64,000 nucleotides of DNA from Neptunomonas phycophila (GCF_001922575.1 NZ_MRCI01000001.1:620001-684000); one strand, 5' to 3'. Shown: positions 8,391-16,964, numbered from the stretch's first letter. A program made the numbers and translations. Notes: generated from the sequence alone by a model not told the origin.

Positions 8391-9474
8391 TTGCGTTAAC
8401 TTGTGTCAGCTGCTTAACGGCCGAGCTGCCGGACATCAACTGTCACTGGCTGAGTGGAATACGGTAATTCAGTTAGCGCGCAGTGCTAATGTACTTGGTA
8501 TTTTGTTTCATCGCTTAGACGCTAGGGATGAGCTATCGAAGATCCCTAGCGTTGTTCAATGGCATTTGTCATCGGCAGCCGTTATCGCTGAAAAATACAG
8601 GCGAGATGCCGTCCAAGAAGTTGAACGTCTATGGCCTATTCTTCATGCTTGCGACCAACCCTTGATTTTACTAAAAGGGGCTGCCTATGTGTTAGGTGAG
8701 CGAGCGTTTGCTAAAGGACGCACTTTCTCTGATATCGATATACTCGTCCCTAAAGCTAATTTGAGCTATGTAGAATCACAGTTGCAGTGGCTTGGGTGGG
8801 GGAGCAGCCATCATTCTGACTATGATCAGCGTTATTACCGAGAGTGGATGCATGAACTCCCGCCATTGGTACATGCTAAGCGGGGCACGGTTTTAGATTT
8901 ACACCATACTATTTTGCCGCTAACGGCCAGTTTGAAACCTGATGCGGATAAGCTATTGAAAGAAGCGCAAGCTTTTTCCGAGCATGTCAGTACACTTTCG
9001 TCTATTGATCAAGTGTTACATACAGCTACTCATCTGTTTATGGATTCTGAGTTTGATCATGCTTTTCGCGATCTATTAGATTTTGATGGTTTGATGCGGG
9101 AGCTAAAGCCTGATGATGACCTTCTAGATCAGATCATTGGGCGTGCGGTCAGCTTGGATTTGTTGCCCCCTTTGTATTATGCAATGCGTTACAGCCGACT
9201 ACTGTTTGAAACCCCGATACCTGATTCAGCAATGCTTAGGGTTAGTGAGGCTTGGACACCGAAGTTAGGTACCACGATAATGGATTGGTTGTTTATTCCA
9301 GTATTATTGCCGCCCCATACAATGTACCAATCAAGCCTGCGAGCTTATTGTGCTAACAAACTATTATTCATACGTGGTCATGCCTTGCGCATGCCGGCGC
9401 ATTTATTAATCAGACATTTGTCATTTAAAGCATTTGTTGCTCCGTTTATTAAAGAGAAAAAGCCATCAAGCTGA
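8377..9474 (+). CDS. Nucleotidyltransferase family protein of the HPr-rel-A cassette
   Basis: A 365-residue protein with a minimal nucleotidyltransferase signature: KGAAYVLGERAF, then a two-aspartate metal site DID at residues 119-121 (FSDIDILVP) and a later histidine/aspartate-rich helical part (LDLHHTILPL). It matches the uncharacterised nucleotidyltransferase family found with PqqD-like and HprK-like genes. I chose the TTG at 8377, 7 bases after GAGAGG; a longer frame begins at 8269 but would overlap the kinase by 122 bases. In lasso peptide clusters an analogous enzyme extends a phosphate placed by the kinase; whether this one adds phosphate or a nucleotide is unknown. Its 3' end overlaps the convergent GAF gene by 9 bases. 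Confidence 0.78.
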   Translation: MIPHDCVNLCQLLNGRAAGHQLSLAEWNTVIQLARSANVLGILFHRLDARDELSKIPSVVQWHLSSAAVIAEKYRRDAVQEVERLWPILHACDQPLILLKGAAYVLGERAFAKGRTFSDIDILVPKANLSYVESQLQWLGWGSSHHSDYDQRYYREWMHELPPLVHAKRGTVLDLHHTILPLTASLKPDADKLLKEAQAFSEHVSTLSSIDQVLHTATHLFMDSEFDHAFRDLLDFDGLMRELKPDDDLLDQIIGRAVSLDLLPPLYYAMRYSRLLFETPIPDSAMLRVSEAWTPKLGTTIMDWLFIPVLLPPHTMYQSSLRAYCANKLLFIRGHALRMPAHLLIRHLSFKAFVAPFIKEKKPSS

Positions 9475-10212
9475 CTTGTGCTCGGATGGATCGTTGCCAA
9501 TTTCTCCGTTGAGTAGTCCAATCATCTCTGTTGCAGCAGTAATGATGTGATCAGAGCCAATCCCCATTTGTTTTAATTCATGATAAAAGCCTTTTGCTAA
9601 TATTTTCACGACCTTTTCAGGGTTGCCTGTAAAGTCTTTCACAGGAGAAGTGCTGTTCGCTTGTTCTCTCTCTAAGGCGGCCATAGCAAAGCGCGAATGA
9701 AAAATGGCTTCTAAATGAAGGAGCTGAATAGACTTTGCTAGATACAAACTAAGAATCGTTGCGGTCTGTAGGTCGTTATCGGAAAAGGTTCGTTGGTCAA
9801 TCGGTTTGCTAATGTTGATGACCCCCATAACTTTGTCATCAAAACGAATAGGCAGTGTAATAAAACCGCCTTTATGTGTTGCGCCTTCGGCAAAACTGCT
9901 TTTAAGAATATCGGCTACCAGCAGGGCTTTACCTGTTCTAATGACATGTTCAGCTATCCCCGTTGCTGATTTGGGGCTGGTAAATGCACTTTCTGGTATA
10001 TCACCAGAGTGGGCGTGAAGTCTAAGAGGCAGTTTGCCTGTCGATGGGTCTGCATTGTCTTTTAAGAACATCAAAGAACAGTTAGATACGTGAAGCGTTG
10101 AAGCAACTAATAACGCGAGTTCATGTAAGGAGTTATCGATGCTTTGGTTGTGGTCAATAAAGCGGGTTAAGCTGTCGATATGTTCTTCGAAGTTAGTCAA
10201 ATGGGTGGTCAT
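9466..10212 (-). CDS. GAF domain protein
   Basis: A 248-residue cytoplasmic protein with one GAF domain (about residues 20-165; GTGKALLVADIL and FITLPIRFDDKVMGVINI are the characteristic strands) and a helical C-terminal part with no kinase, cyclase or DNA-binding domain. It may sense a small molecule or dimerise with a signalling partner. It follows the ATPase gene at 10247 by 34 bases on the same strand. Its ribosome site (AGAGGGG) lies in the arm of a hairpin ending at the ATG, so expression may depend on translation of the ATPase. It is not a PrsK fragment: the sequence differs from the PrsK GAF region. Function unknown. Confidence 0.7.
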   Translation of the reverse strand: MTTHLTNFEEHIDSLTRFIDHNQSIDNSLHELALLVASTLHVSNCSLMFLKDNADPSTGKLPLRLHAHSGDIPESAFTSPKSATGIAEHVIRTGKALLVADILKSSFAEGATHKGGFITLPIRFDDKVMGVINISKPIDQRTFSDNDLQTATILSLYLAKSIQLLHLEAIFHSRFAMAALEREQANSTSPVKDFTGNPEKVVKILAKGFYHELKQMGIGSDHIITAATEMIGLLNGEIGNDPSEHKSA

Positions 10213-10244
10213 ACAAGCCCCTCTTTGTGATAGGGAGGGCTTGT
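10213..10244 (-). promoter_or_regulatory. Ribosome-site-sequestering hairpin before GAF gene
   Basis: ACAAGCCC (plus 10213-10220) pairs perfectly with GGGCTTGT (10237-10244). On the minus-strand transcript this stem covers the AGAGGGG ribosome site and ends directly at the ATG of the GAF gene. The stop codon of the upstream ATPase is at 10247-10249, next to the stem base, so a terminating ribosome would open it: a translational-coupling arrangement. Confidence 0.5.
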
Positions 10245-10246
10245 TC

Positions 10247-11095
10247 CTAGCTTTTGATGTGGGGAAGCAGCCCTTCGTTTTTTAGTTCATGAATCACTTT
10301 GTGAAAATCAATAAAAGCCAGTTCATGTTTTTTTTCTTGAGTGCCTAATAACAATAGTCGATAAATGATGAGATTGATAATTCTTGGAACGCCACCGCTA
10401 AATCGGAATAGGTAGTCACCGGCTTTTTGAGATGGAAGTGTGGGTGGGTTTCCTCCGGCTAAGGCTAAGCGATGGTCAATATAAGCCTGTACCTCTTGAC
10501 GCTTAAGAGGACCGAGCGATATTCGGTGTAGGATTTTATCTTTAACAATTTGTAAAGATTCCTCAGATAGGCTGTCGTTGATTTGGGGAGTGCCTGACAA
10601 AATAAGCTGAAACAAAGGTGACTTTGATAAATTTATACTCATTAATAAGCCAAGCTCTCTTAGTGTTTCGCTAGGAAGAGAGTTAACTTCATCTAGGATA
10701 AGAATAGGATGAAACCCTTGTTTTCTAAGCCTTTTACAATATAGGCTAATTAGCATTAAATTTTTTGATTTTGTTTTTTCGGGTTTTAAATGTAAGGCGA
10801 AAACTATCGTCTCAAATAACTCATCAGAAGATAAATTAAAGCACTGAATAAAAAAGGCTTTTATCTTAGTAAGTGGCAGCTCAGAAAAGTGCTGCAGTAA
10901 GATTGTTTTACCTAAGCCAGGCTGAGCATCAATTAATAAGATGCCATCATCGGTGGTGATAAACTGCTGCAGCGTACGTTTGGCATGAATAAAGCTTTGA
11001 GTCTGATAGATATAGTGAGGATCAGGAGTTAACCTGAAGGGTGGGGATGAGAACTGATAAAATTCTTCAATTGAAGTTAATGCTGGCGCTGTCAT
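10247..11095 (-). CDS. ExeA/GspA-type AAA ATPase
   Basis: A 282-residue cytoplasmic ATPase of the ExeA/MshM type: an opening YQFSSPPFRLTPDPHYIY segment, Walker A DAQPGLGKTI (~70-80), Walker B HPILILDEVNSLP (~140), and the RIINLIIYRLL segment near the C-terminus. It lacks the membrane segment and peptidoglycan-binding domain of full GspA, so it would hydrolyse ATP in partnership with a membrane protein. It is oriented away from the larger XrtA-type ATPase gene at 11392, and the two are clearly paralogous. It probably forms an operon with the GAF gene that follows. Role likely linked to the exosortase/polysaccharide region, but not proven. Confidence 0.75.
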   Translation of the reverse strand: MTAPALTSIEEFYQFSSPPFRLTPDPHYIYQTQSFIHAKRTLQQFITTDDGILLIDAQPGLGKTILLQHFSELPLTKIKAFFIQCFNLSSDELFETIVFALHLKPEKTKSKNLMLISLYCKRLRKQGFHPILILDEVNSLPSETLRELGLLMSINLSKSPLFQLILSGTPQINDSLSEESLQIVKDKILHRISLGPLKRQEVQAYIDHRLALAGGNPPTLPSQKAGDYLFRFSGGVPRIINLIIYRLLLLGTQEKKHELAFIDFHKVIHELKNEGLLPHIKS

Positions 11096-11391
11096 AACTG
11101 CGATGAAACCCTAACCTATCCATGGTATAAGTGTTGCTAAACTAAAACATATTTATACTAGTCAGCGTAAGATTGAACTGATAACGTACAATATGTCTAG
11201 TATTTCGAGATTACTGTATCCCTTGTGTTGATACAAGTTTCTTGGGTATTCGACAATCTTCATGTCGAGTCAGTGGTTGAATGTGGTAAAGTTGATTTGA
11301 TAAGAGATCAGGTGTTTTGCTAATACGGGCAAGGCACATAATGGACCTTTTCCCGATAGTTTAGGCGAATTAGTCGTTGATGGAATGACGG

Positions 11392-12807
11392 ATGTACGAA
11401 GCTTTTTATGGGCTCAACGAAGAGCCGTTTAGATTAAGTTCAGATTATCGTTTTTGTTACGGACATAAAAGCTATTCCCGTGCAAAGGCTTATATGCAAT
11501 ACGCCTTTGAACGGGCAGAAGGCTTTGTCATGATTACCGGACAACCAGGGACCGGTAAAACGACTCTTGTAAATGAACTCACCCACACGCTGGATTCTGA
11601 AGAACCAGTCAAAATTGCAATGCTAGTGACCACACAAATGGATTCTAGTGATTTGCTCAGAATGGTGGCTTACCATTTTGGTTTAACGGATTTAGGTCAG
11701 AGTAAATCAGAGGTCCTTCAGCAGTTAACTAACATGCTCACTCAAAACCACCGTTCTGGAGGCCGAGCACTGCTCATTATTGATGAGGCGCAAGGGTTAA
11801 CCATCAACTCATTGGAAGAGCTGCGTTTACTGACCAATCTGCAGGTGGACAACACGCCGCTTATTCAAATTTTCTTGTTAGGCCAAGAGGCCTTAAAAAA
11901 GCTGATACATCGTCCTGAAATGGAGCAAGTGCATCAACGCTTGGTTGCTACATGCTTTTTAAAGCCTTTGGAACTCGACGAAACCAAAGCATTTGTGCAA
12001 CATCGTCTTAGAGTAGCTGGTTGGTCAAACCGTCCAGTTATTAGCGAGGCTGTTTACCCTGTTATCCATAAATTTAGCCAAGGTATTCCGCGACGAATTA
12101 ATCTGATTTGCAGTCGTTTGTTTTTATACGGCAGCATAGAAGAGTTAGAAACTATTCGTTTGGCGGATTCTGAGGTAGTCATCGGGGAGTTGTTGAGTGA
12201 GCAGCTCTTAGCTGATGGACTGGTTATTGGCGATGAGTTTAACGCTGTTGATGCATATGAGCCCGAGCCTAATGATGTATCAGAAACAGAAGACGACTTG
12301 GCGGAAGTTGATGCGTATCAACCGCCTGTAGAGATGTCGGGTAGCGAAGACTTCGAACTCATCGAAGAATCTTTTCCAGAAAAAAACGCTGCTCAGACAC
12401 CAGTTAGCGAGCCAGCACCGGACGAGTCGTTTGAAGTAGCAAGTAACCCGTCGTTACCGGAAAGCGAGGTGCCTACATTATCTAAGCCGTTGCCTATCAG
12501 CGCGCTAAATAATGAGCTTAAAGAGGCTCCTTCGCAGAACCAGGAAGTAGGGGCAGCTAGTCCAGAGATAAGAACGGCGAAACACTCTGATGCTTTTCGT
12601 AGCCGTGAGGCTTCAGAGCACCTATTGACAGATAGTCTGCATTATTCTGAAGAGTATAAAGACAAAGATTATAGTCTTGGTTTAATTTTGTTATCCGTTG
12701 TCGCCGTTCTGCTCATTGTTACTATGGTTTTATTTTTGATTAGTCCTGAAGGTTTTGTGGAGCAGGTGTATCGGCTCAAGGGGCTGATTGATGCGCTACT
12801 GGCTTAG
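11392..12807 (+). CDS. XrtA/PEP-CTERM-associated ATPase with C-terminal membrane anchor
   Basis: A 471-residue protein. Residues 1-275 are the ATPase found in exosortase/EPS loci: MYEAFYGLNEEPFRLSSD opening, Walker A GQPGTGKTTL (~50), Walker B LLIIDEAQGL (~128) and IPRRINLICSRLFLYG. Residues ~276-425 form an acidic, Pro/Ser-rich low-complexity linker, then one membrane helix (LGLILLSVVAVLLIVTMVLF, ~430-450). Typical relatives are shorter and lack so long a linker; the tail would tether the ATPase to the inner membrane. It may drive polysaccharide or exoprotein assembly. It is followed after 66 bases by a penicillin-binding-type peptidase. The ATG has only a weak GGA ribosome site 7 bases upstream. 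Confidence 0.8.
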   Translation: MYEAFYGLNEEPFRLSSDYRFCYGHKSYSRAKAYMQYAFERAEGFVMITGQPGTGKTTLVNELTHTLDSEEPVKIAMLVTTQMDSSDLLRMVAYHFGLTDLGQSKSEVLQQLTNMLTQNHRSGGRALLIIDEAQGLTINSLEELRLLTNLQVDNTPLIQIFLLGQEALKKLIHRPEMEQVHQRLVATCFLKPLELDETKAFVQHRLRVAGWSNRPVISEAVYPVIHKFSQGIPRRINLICSRLFLYGSIEELETIRLADSEVVIGELLSEQLLADGLVIGDEFNAVDAYEPEPNDVSETEDDLAEVDAYQPPVEMSGSEDFELIEESFPEKNAAQTPVSEPAPDESFEVASNPSLPESEVPTLSKPLPISALNNELKEAPSQNQEVGAASPEIRTAKHSDAFRSREASEHLLTDSLHYSEEYKDKDYSLGLILLSVVAVLLIVTMVLFLISPEGFVEQVYRLKGLIDALLA

Positions 12808-12873
12808 ATTATCTTGTTGTATTTAGCCTACAAAAGCCCGAGTAGAATGAGTGTAAGACGTTAAAAGGATCTA

Positions 12874-13773
12874 ATGATGTCTCGATGGATTGGGGTTTTT
12901 TCTTTTTTAGCTGGGATGGCGTCTTTGTGGCTCACCACGAATGCGCATGCTATTACCCCCTATATAATAATCGATGCTGATAGCGGGGCTGTGATGCAGG
13001 AGTCGAAGGCGGATGTGCCGTGGTATCCTGCTTCGCTCACTAAATTAATGACGCTGTATGTGACTTTTGAGCAATTAAGTAAAAAAAAACTTTCCCTTGC
13101 GTCAGAAATGACTACATCGCTTAAAGCCTCCCAGCAACCTAATAAAAAGTTAGGGCTTGAAAAGGGAGAGGTCATATCAGTTGAAAAAGCAATCTATGCG
13201 CTGTCTACTATTTCGGCTAATGATGCCGCTGTTGTATTGGCCGAGCATATAGCAGGCTCAGAAAAAAAGTTTGCACGTCTTATGAATAAGACCGCTAAAG
13301 CTGTCGGAATGCAGGATACGGTGTTTCGTAACGCAAGTGGCCTGCCAGACGCTAAACAACAAACGACCGCACGAGATATGGCTATATTAGCGCAAGCTAT
13401 TATTAAGAATTATCCTCAGTATTATCATGTATTTGCTAATCGCGCGTTAACTCATAACGGTGAAGAGTTGCTCTCGCATAATGCTTTTCTATACCAATAC
13501 CAAGGCGCTGAAGGATTTAAAACAGGGTATACCTGCGGTTCGGGGTATAATCTTGTTGCATCAGCAAAACAAGGGGATGTCCGTTTAATTTCAGTGGTGC
13601 TGGGTGCTGAAACCCCCCAAAAGCGTTTACAGCTAACTACGCAATTATTGAATGAAGGGTTTGAGCTAACACCCGATGCTCCTGGGCTTATGTTAGTGGC
13701 TTTTAGAAGAAGCGTACCATTGTCAGCCGAACCTGAGTATGTCATTGAGCGACCAGGCTGCGCGCAATTTTAA
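12874..13773 (+). CDS. D-alanyl-D-alanine carboxypeptidase/endopeptidase (peptidase S11)
   Basis: A 299-residue low-molecular-weight penicillin-binding protein. The signal peptide ends at AHA (residue 26); active-site motifs are SLTK (Ser54, Lys57), SAN (114-116) and KTG (216-218), all with normal spacing. It trims peptidoglycan stem peptides in the periplasm. It lacks the long C-terminal beta domain and amphipathic anchor of DacA, so it is closer in size to PBP7/PbpG, and endopeptidase activity is possible. Good ribosome site (AAGGAT) before twin ATG codons. The stop overlaps that of the convergent kinase gene by 4 bases. Confidence 0.85.
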   Translation: MMSRWIGVFSFLAGMASLWLTTNAHAITPYIIIDADSGAVMQESKADVPWYPASLTKLMTLYVTFEQLSKKKLSLASEMTTSLKASQQPNKKLGLEKGEVISVEKAIYALSTISANDAAVVLAEHIAGSEKKFARLMNKTAKAVGMQDTVFRNASGLPDAKQQTTARDMAILAQAIIKNYPQYYHVFANRALTHNGEELLSHNAFLYQYQGAEGFKTGYTCGSGYNLVASAKQGDVRLISVVLGAETPQKRLQLTTQLLNEGFELTPDAPGLMLVAFRRSVPLSAEPEYVIERPGCAQF

Positions 13774-15041
13774 GGTGAAGAGAAGGTGACTTCCACCGTA
13801 TATTGTCCCTTTTGTTTTTGGGCATCGTAGGGCCAACCAAACTTGTGTGTTAAGCGTTGTGTGAGTTGTAACCCTAAGCCAAAACCTAAGTCATCACCTT
13901 GATCTTCGGTTGTTAAATTATTTGAAATAATCAGTGTGTGTCCTGATTGTTTAATGTGAATATCCCCGTCCCATGTATGCTGAAAAGCGTTACGAATTAA
14001 ATTGCCAATCACAATGCGAGTAGCAATTTCTGGTAGATGAGCGGTGGTGCCGTCTGTATAGAGTGAAATGCTGACGGGTTTGTTTTTAAGTAAGTATTCC
14101 ATATCTTGCGCCAACGAATTGACGGTGTCGCCTAAGCGAAAGGAGTTAGCAGGAAGTTCGCTCAAGTCGTCCTTGTTCAACCAGAGTAAGGTTTCCGTTA
14201 AATGTTTCATGGTTAGGCTTGCGCGATCGATACGGTCGACCATTGGCAAATAGGGACGAGTATTGTCGGAAGACTTCGATTCTAATTTTCTGAACAGCTC
14301 GATATTGCTGCGAATAACACTAATTGGGGTTCTGAGTTCGTGGCTGGTATGTCGTAAGAACTGATGTTCTCGCTCTACGGCATTATGAACGGTTTGTATG
14401 CTCTCTCGAATTAAATAAGCCATCTCATTAAGTTCCGGATATTTAAATTCTGGAATGGCTGAATTTAGGTTTTTTGTTTCTTTCATGGATTGAGCCCACA
14501 CCCACAAAGAATTGATTGGGCGGGTTACTTGGCGGTTGAGTAGCCAAATAATTAAGCCAATTAGGGCTAAAGCAGTGATGCCAAAGATGAATAATATCTG
14601 TTTTGCTTGGCCCGCATTATGTTTTACTAATGACGATGCTTCTGATTTTGCCAGAGTATGGACTATCCAAATGGGGTCTTGTTGTTGGTTGTAATGCATA
14701 GCAAAAACAATATTCTTTGGTGCTCCAAACCAGTTCCCGCCATCAAATTTCTCTAGTGTATTCCACGTTTGTGGTGGAGGGTGTTGGGTAATATTTAGTG
14801 GGAAATCTTCCCAGTTTCGAGCAATTAAAAAATCGTTTGACGTGATGTACCCATATTCAGGAATCACTAATTGATTTTCATGCAGTTTAATAAGCTCCTT
14901 CTCCATATAGGCACTGGTTAATGTATCAAGGCCGCGTATAAAGAAATGAGCACTGAGAATCGAATAGGCTAGTGCCAAGGTAGCAACCAATAACATAACC
15001 GAAAGAGTGAGGAGTAGTTTTAGGCTAAGCTTTTTTTTCAT
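13770..15041 (-). CDS. Sensor histidine kinase
   Basis: A 423-residue membrane kinase: one N-terminal membrane helix, a periplasmic loop of about 120 residues, a second helix (~148-168), HAMP-like segment, an H-box with HTSHELRTPIS and a short HATPase domain ending in GFGLGLQL. It overlaps the response regulator gene upstream by 17 bases, so the pair is co-translated. The periplasmic domain has no recognisable ligand fold. The C-terminal ATPase is compact: the N-box is NLIRNAFQHT and the G2 box is GFGLGL, so it should be active. Ligand unknown. Confidence 0.85.
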   Translation of the reverse strand: MKKKLSLKLLLTLSVMLLVATLALAYSILSAHFFIRGLDTLTSAYMEKELIKLHENQLVIPEYGYITSNDFLIARNWEDFPLNITQHPPPQTWNTLEKFDGGNWFGAPKNIVFAMHYNQQQDPIWIVHTLAKSEASSLVKHNAGQAKQILFIFGITALALIGLIIWLLNRQVTRPINSLWVWAQSMKETKNLNSAIPEFKYPELNEMAYLIRESIQTVHNAVEREHQFLRHTSHELRTPISVIRSNIELFRKLESKSSDNTRPYLPMVDRIDRASLTMKHLTETLLWLNKDDLSELPANSFRLGDTVNSLAQDMEYLLKNKPVSISLYTDGTTAHLPEIATRIVIGNLIRNAFQHTWDGDIHIKQSGHTLIISNNLTTEDQGDDLGFGLGLQLTQRLTHKFGWPYDAQKQKGQYTVEVTFSSP

Positions 15042-15711
15042 TGGTCGGTACTTTTATGGCGAACCCTTGCCCTTGAATGGTATGTATTAATGGCTGGTTA
15101 AAGGGCGTATCAACTGCTTTTCTAAGGTTGAAAAGGTGAACTTTTAAGCTGTTGCTATCAGGCGTTTCATCACCCCAAATGCTGCTTTCCAGCATATCAC
15201 GGCTGATCGTATTGGGTGATGCTCTCATGAGGAGTTCTAGAATTTTCCAGCCTATCGGCGATAGTCTAAGCGCTTGTCCGGAACGAGTAGCTGTTTTTTC
15301 ATTTAAATTAAGGATTAGGTCTGCGCAACTTAATTTCTGGACTTGTCCGCTTCGACGGCGTGAAAGCGCTTCTATTCGGACAACCAGCTCTTCCATTTCG
15401 AACGGTTTTACCAAGTAATCGTCTGTACCTGCGTCAAACCCCGCTAGTTTATCGCTCAGCTGGTCTCGTGCGGTTAGCATTAATATGGGAGTGTCATTGC
15501 CGTCTTTGCGTAGGGCGCTACACACACTAAGCCCATCCATACGCGGCAGATTAAGATCTAAAAGCACGACATCAAAATGATGGTTGTTCAGTAAGTGTAA
15601 GCCGGCCACGCCATTGCTGGCGTGGTCGCATTGTATTTGTTCAAGGGCTAAATACTGAACAACCGTTTCTGCTAAATCTAAATCATCTTCTATTAGTAAT
15701 GTGTTTAGCAT
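15025..15711 (-). CDS. OmpR-family response regulator
   Basis: A 228-residue two-domain regulator: receiver (acidic pocket Asp9-Asp10, phosphoacceptor Asp52 in VVLLDLNLP, conserved Lys in YLVKPF) and a C-terminal winged helix (LSPIGWKILELLM, SNSLKVHLFNLRKAVD, IHTIQGQGFAI). It is the first gene of a regulator-kinase operon on the minus strand. It is similar in layout to QseB/PmrA types, but the target genes cannot be read from the sequence. The exporter gene upstream (15765) is on the same strand with a 53-base gap and may be cotranscribed. Confidence 0.88.
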   Translation of the reverse strand: MLNTLLIEDDLDLAETVVQYLALEQIQCDHASNGVAGLHLLNNHHFDVVLLDLNLPRMDGLSVCSALRKDGNDTPILMLTARDQLSDKLAGFDAGTDDYLVKPFEMEELVVRIEALSRRRSGQVQKLSCADLILNLNEKTATRSGQALRLSPIGWKILELLMRASPNTISRDMLESSIWGDETPDSNSLKVHLFNLRKAVDTPFNQPLIHTIQGQGFAIKVPTNEKKA

Positions 15712-15764
15712 TATGGCTCCGCATTTAGATATAAACTTCTGCTGTAAGCATAGCCAAAATTCAG

Positions 15765-16964
15765 TTAAGAGGCGGTTAATGGCTCTTTAGTACCGCGTTG
15801 TAGTAGTGTGCGAAGCGTAATGCCCGTGAGAGCGCAACCTAAAAGTACGACCGCCATAGGCAATGGGGTTCCATCGCCAAAAATACCTACTAATGAACCG
15901 GTAACAGCACCGGTGGTAAATCCACAGGCTCCTGATAAGGCCGTGGCAGTTGCGCTATTGGTAGGGAAAAACTCAATCATACTCGACATGCCGTTGCTCA
16001 TTATAAAGCCGTGGCAGCTTAATATAAGCATCATAAGCGCTGCGAAAATATATGACGATAAGTCATTAAATAGGATGACATATAAGAACAATATAGCAGT
16101 CGCTACGCACTGGGCGAGTTGTCCGAATGTTAATAAGGAATGCGGTGAGGTCTTACGCAAAAGCCTATTATTGATACGATTAGCGGCAATAAGAGCCAGT
16201 ATGTTAACGCCAAAATATATGGGGTAAATTGTCTCAGGTAGCTTAAAAAACTCCATATACACTGACGGGGAGCCGGTGATAAAGGCAAATAAAGCGCCTT
16301 GTGCCGACGCTAAGCTGAAGACATAGGCGAGTGCTTGACGGTGGCTAATAACCATCCAATAGCGTTTGATAATGCTAATTTTTTGGCTGTGTCTAACGCG
16401 TGTCTCAGGCATTTTAAAATAGAATAAAGTGATTAAAAGCAGAGCATAAGCCAACAGAAAAACAAAAATAGCTCGCCAGCCACTGAATTTTAGAATTAAG
16501 GTTCCGATAACGGGAGCAAGCAAAGGGGCTAGCATTAAAATGAGCGCCATATTTGATAGGTTGCGAGCGCTTTCCCTCCCGCTGCTCATGTCTCTGATAA
16601 TTGCGTTGGAGTTAACGACCGCAATACCTCCGCCAATAGCTTGAACAAATCGAGCAAGCCAAAGCATTTCTACTGATTGAATAAAGCAAATACCCAGAGA
16701 GCCTATGAAAAAAATACTTAGGCCGGTAAACGTGGCCTTTCGTCGTCCAAAATGATCTGAAAAAGGCCCACCAATTAGTTGGCCTAAACCAAAGCCACCG
16801 AGAAATATACTAATTGATAACTCAACGGCATGGATGTTCGAGCCGATTGAGTCGGCAATAGTTGGAATGGCTGGTAAATAAGCATCAATCGCCAGCGGGG
16901 CCATGCCTGTTAAGCTAGCCAAAATAAAAATAAGCCCGGGAATATGAGAAGGAGTGGTGTGCAT
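15765..16964 (-). CDS. Bcr/CflA-family multidrug efflux MFS transporter
   Basis: A 399-residue, 12-helix major facilitator protein. The loop between helices 2 and 3 carries GGPFSDHFGRRKATF, and helix 1 has the MAPLAIDAYLPAIPTIADS segment typical of Bcr/CflA exporters (drug:proton antiport, 12-TMS group). It probably extrudes a drug-like or small toxic compound. It is divergent from a TetR-type repressor gene at 17182; the 217-base spacer holds a 16-bp palindrome likely to be the repressor site. Substrate cannot be inferred. Confidence 0.85.
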   Translation of the reverse strand: MHTTPSHIPGLIFILASLTGMAPLAIDAYLPAIPTIADSIGSNIHAVELSISIFLGGFGLGQLIGGPFSDHFGRRKATFTGLSIFFIGSLGICFIQSVEMLWLARFVQAIGGGIAVVNSNAIIRDMSSGRESARNLSNMALILMLAPLLAPVIGTLILKFSGWRAIFVFLLAYALLLITLFYFKMPETRVRHSQKISIIKRYWMVISHRQALAYVFSLASAQGALFAFITGSPSVYMEFFKLPETIYPIYFGVNILALIAANRINNRLLRKTSPHSLLTFGQLAQCVATAILFLYVILFNDLSSYIFAALMMLILSCHGFIMSNGMSSMIEFFPTNSATATALSGACGFTTGAVTGSLVGIFGDGTPLPMAVVLLGCALTGITLRTLLQRGTKEPLTAS

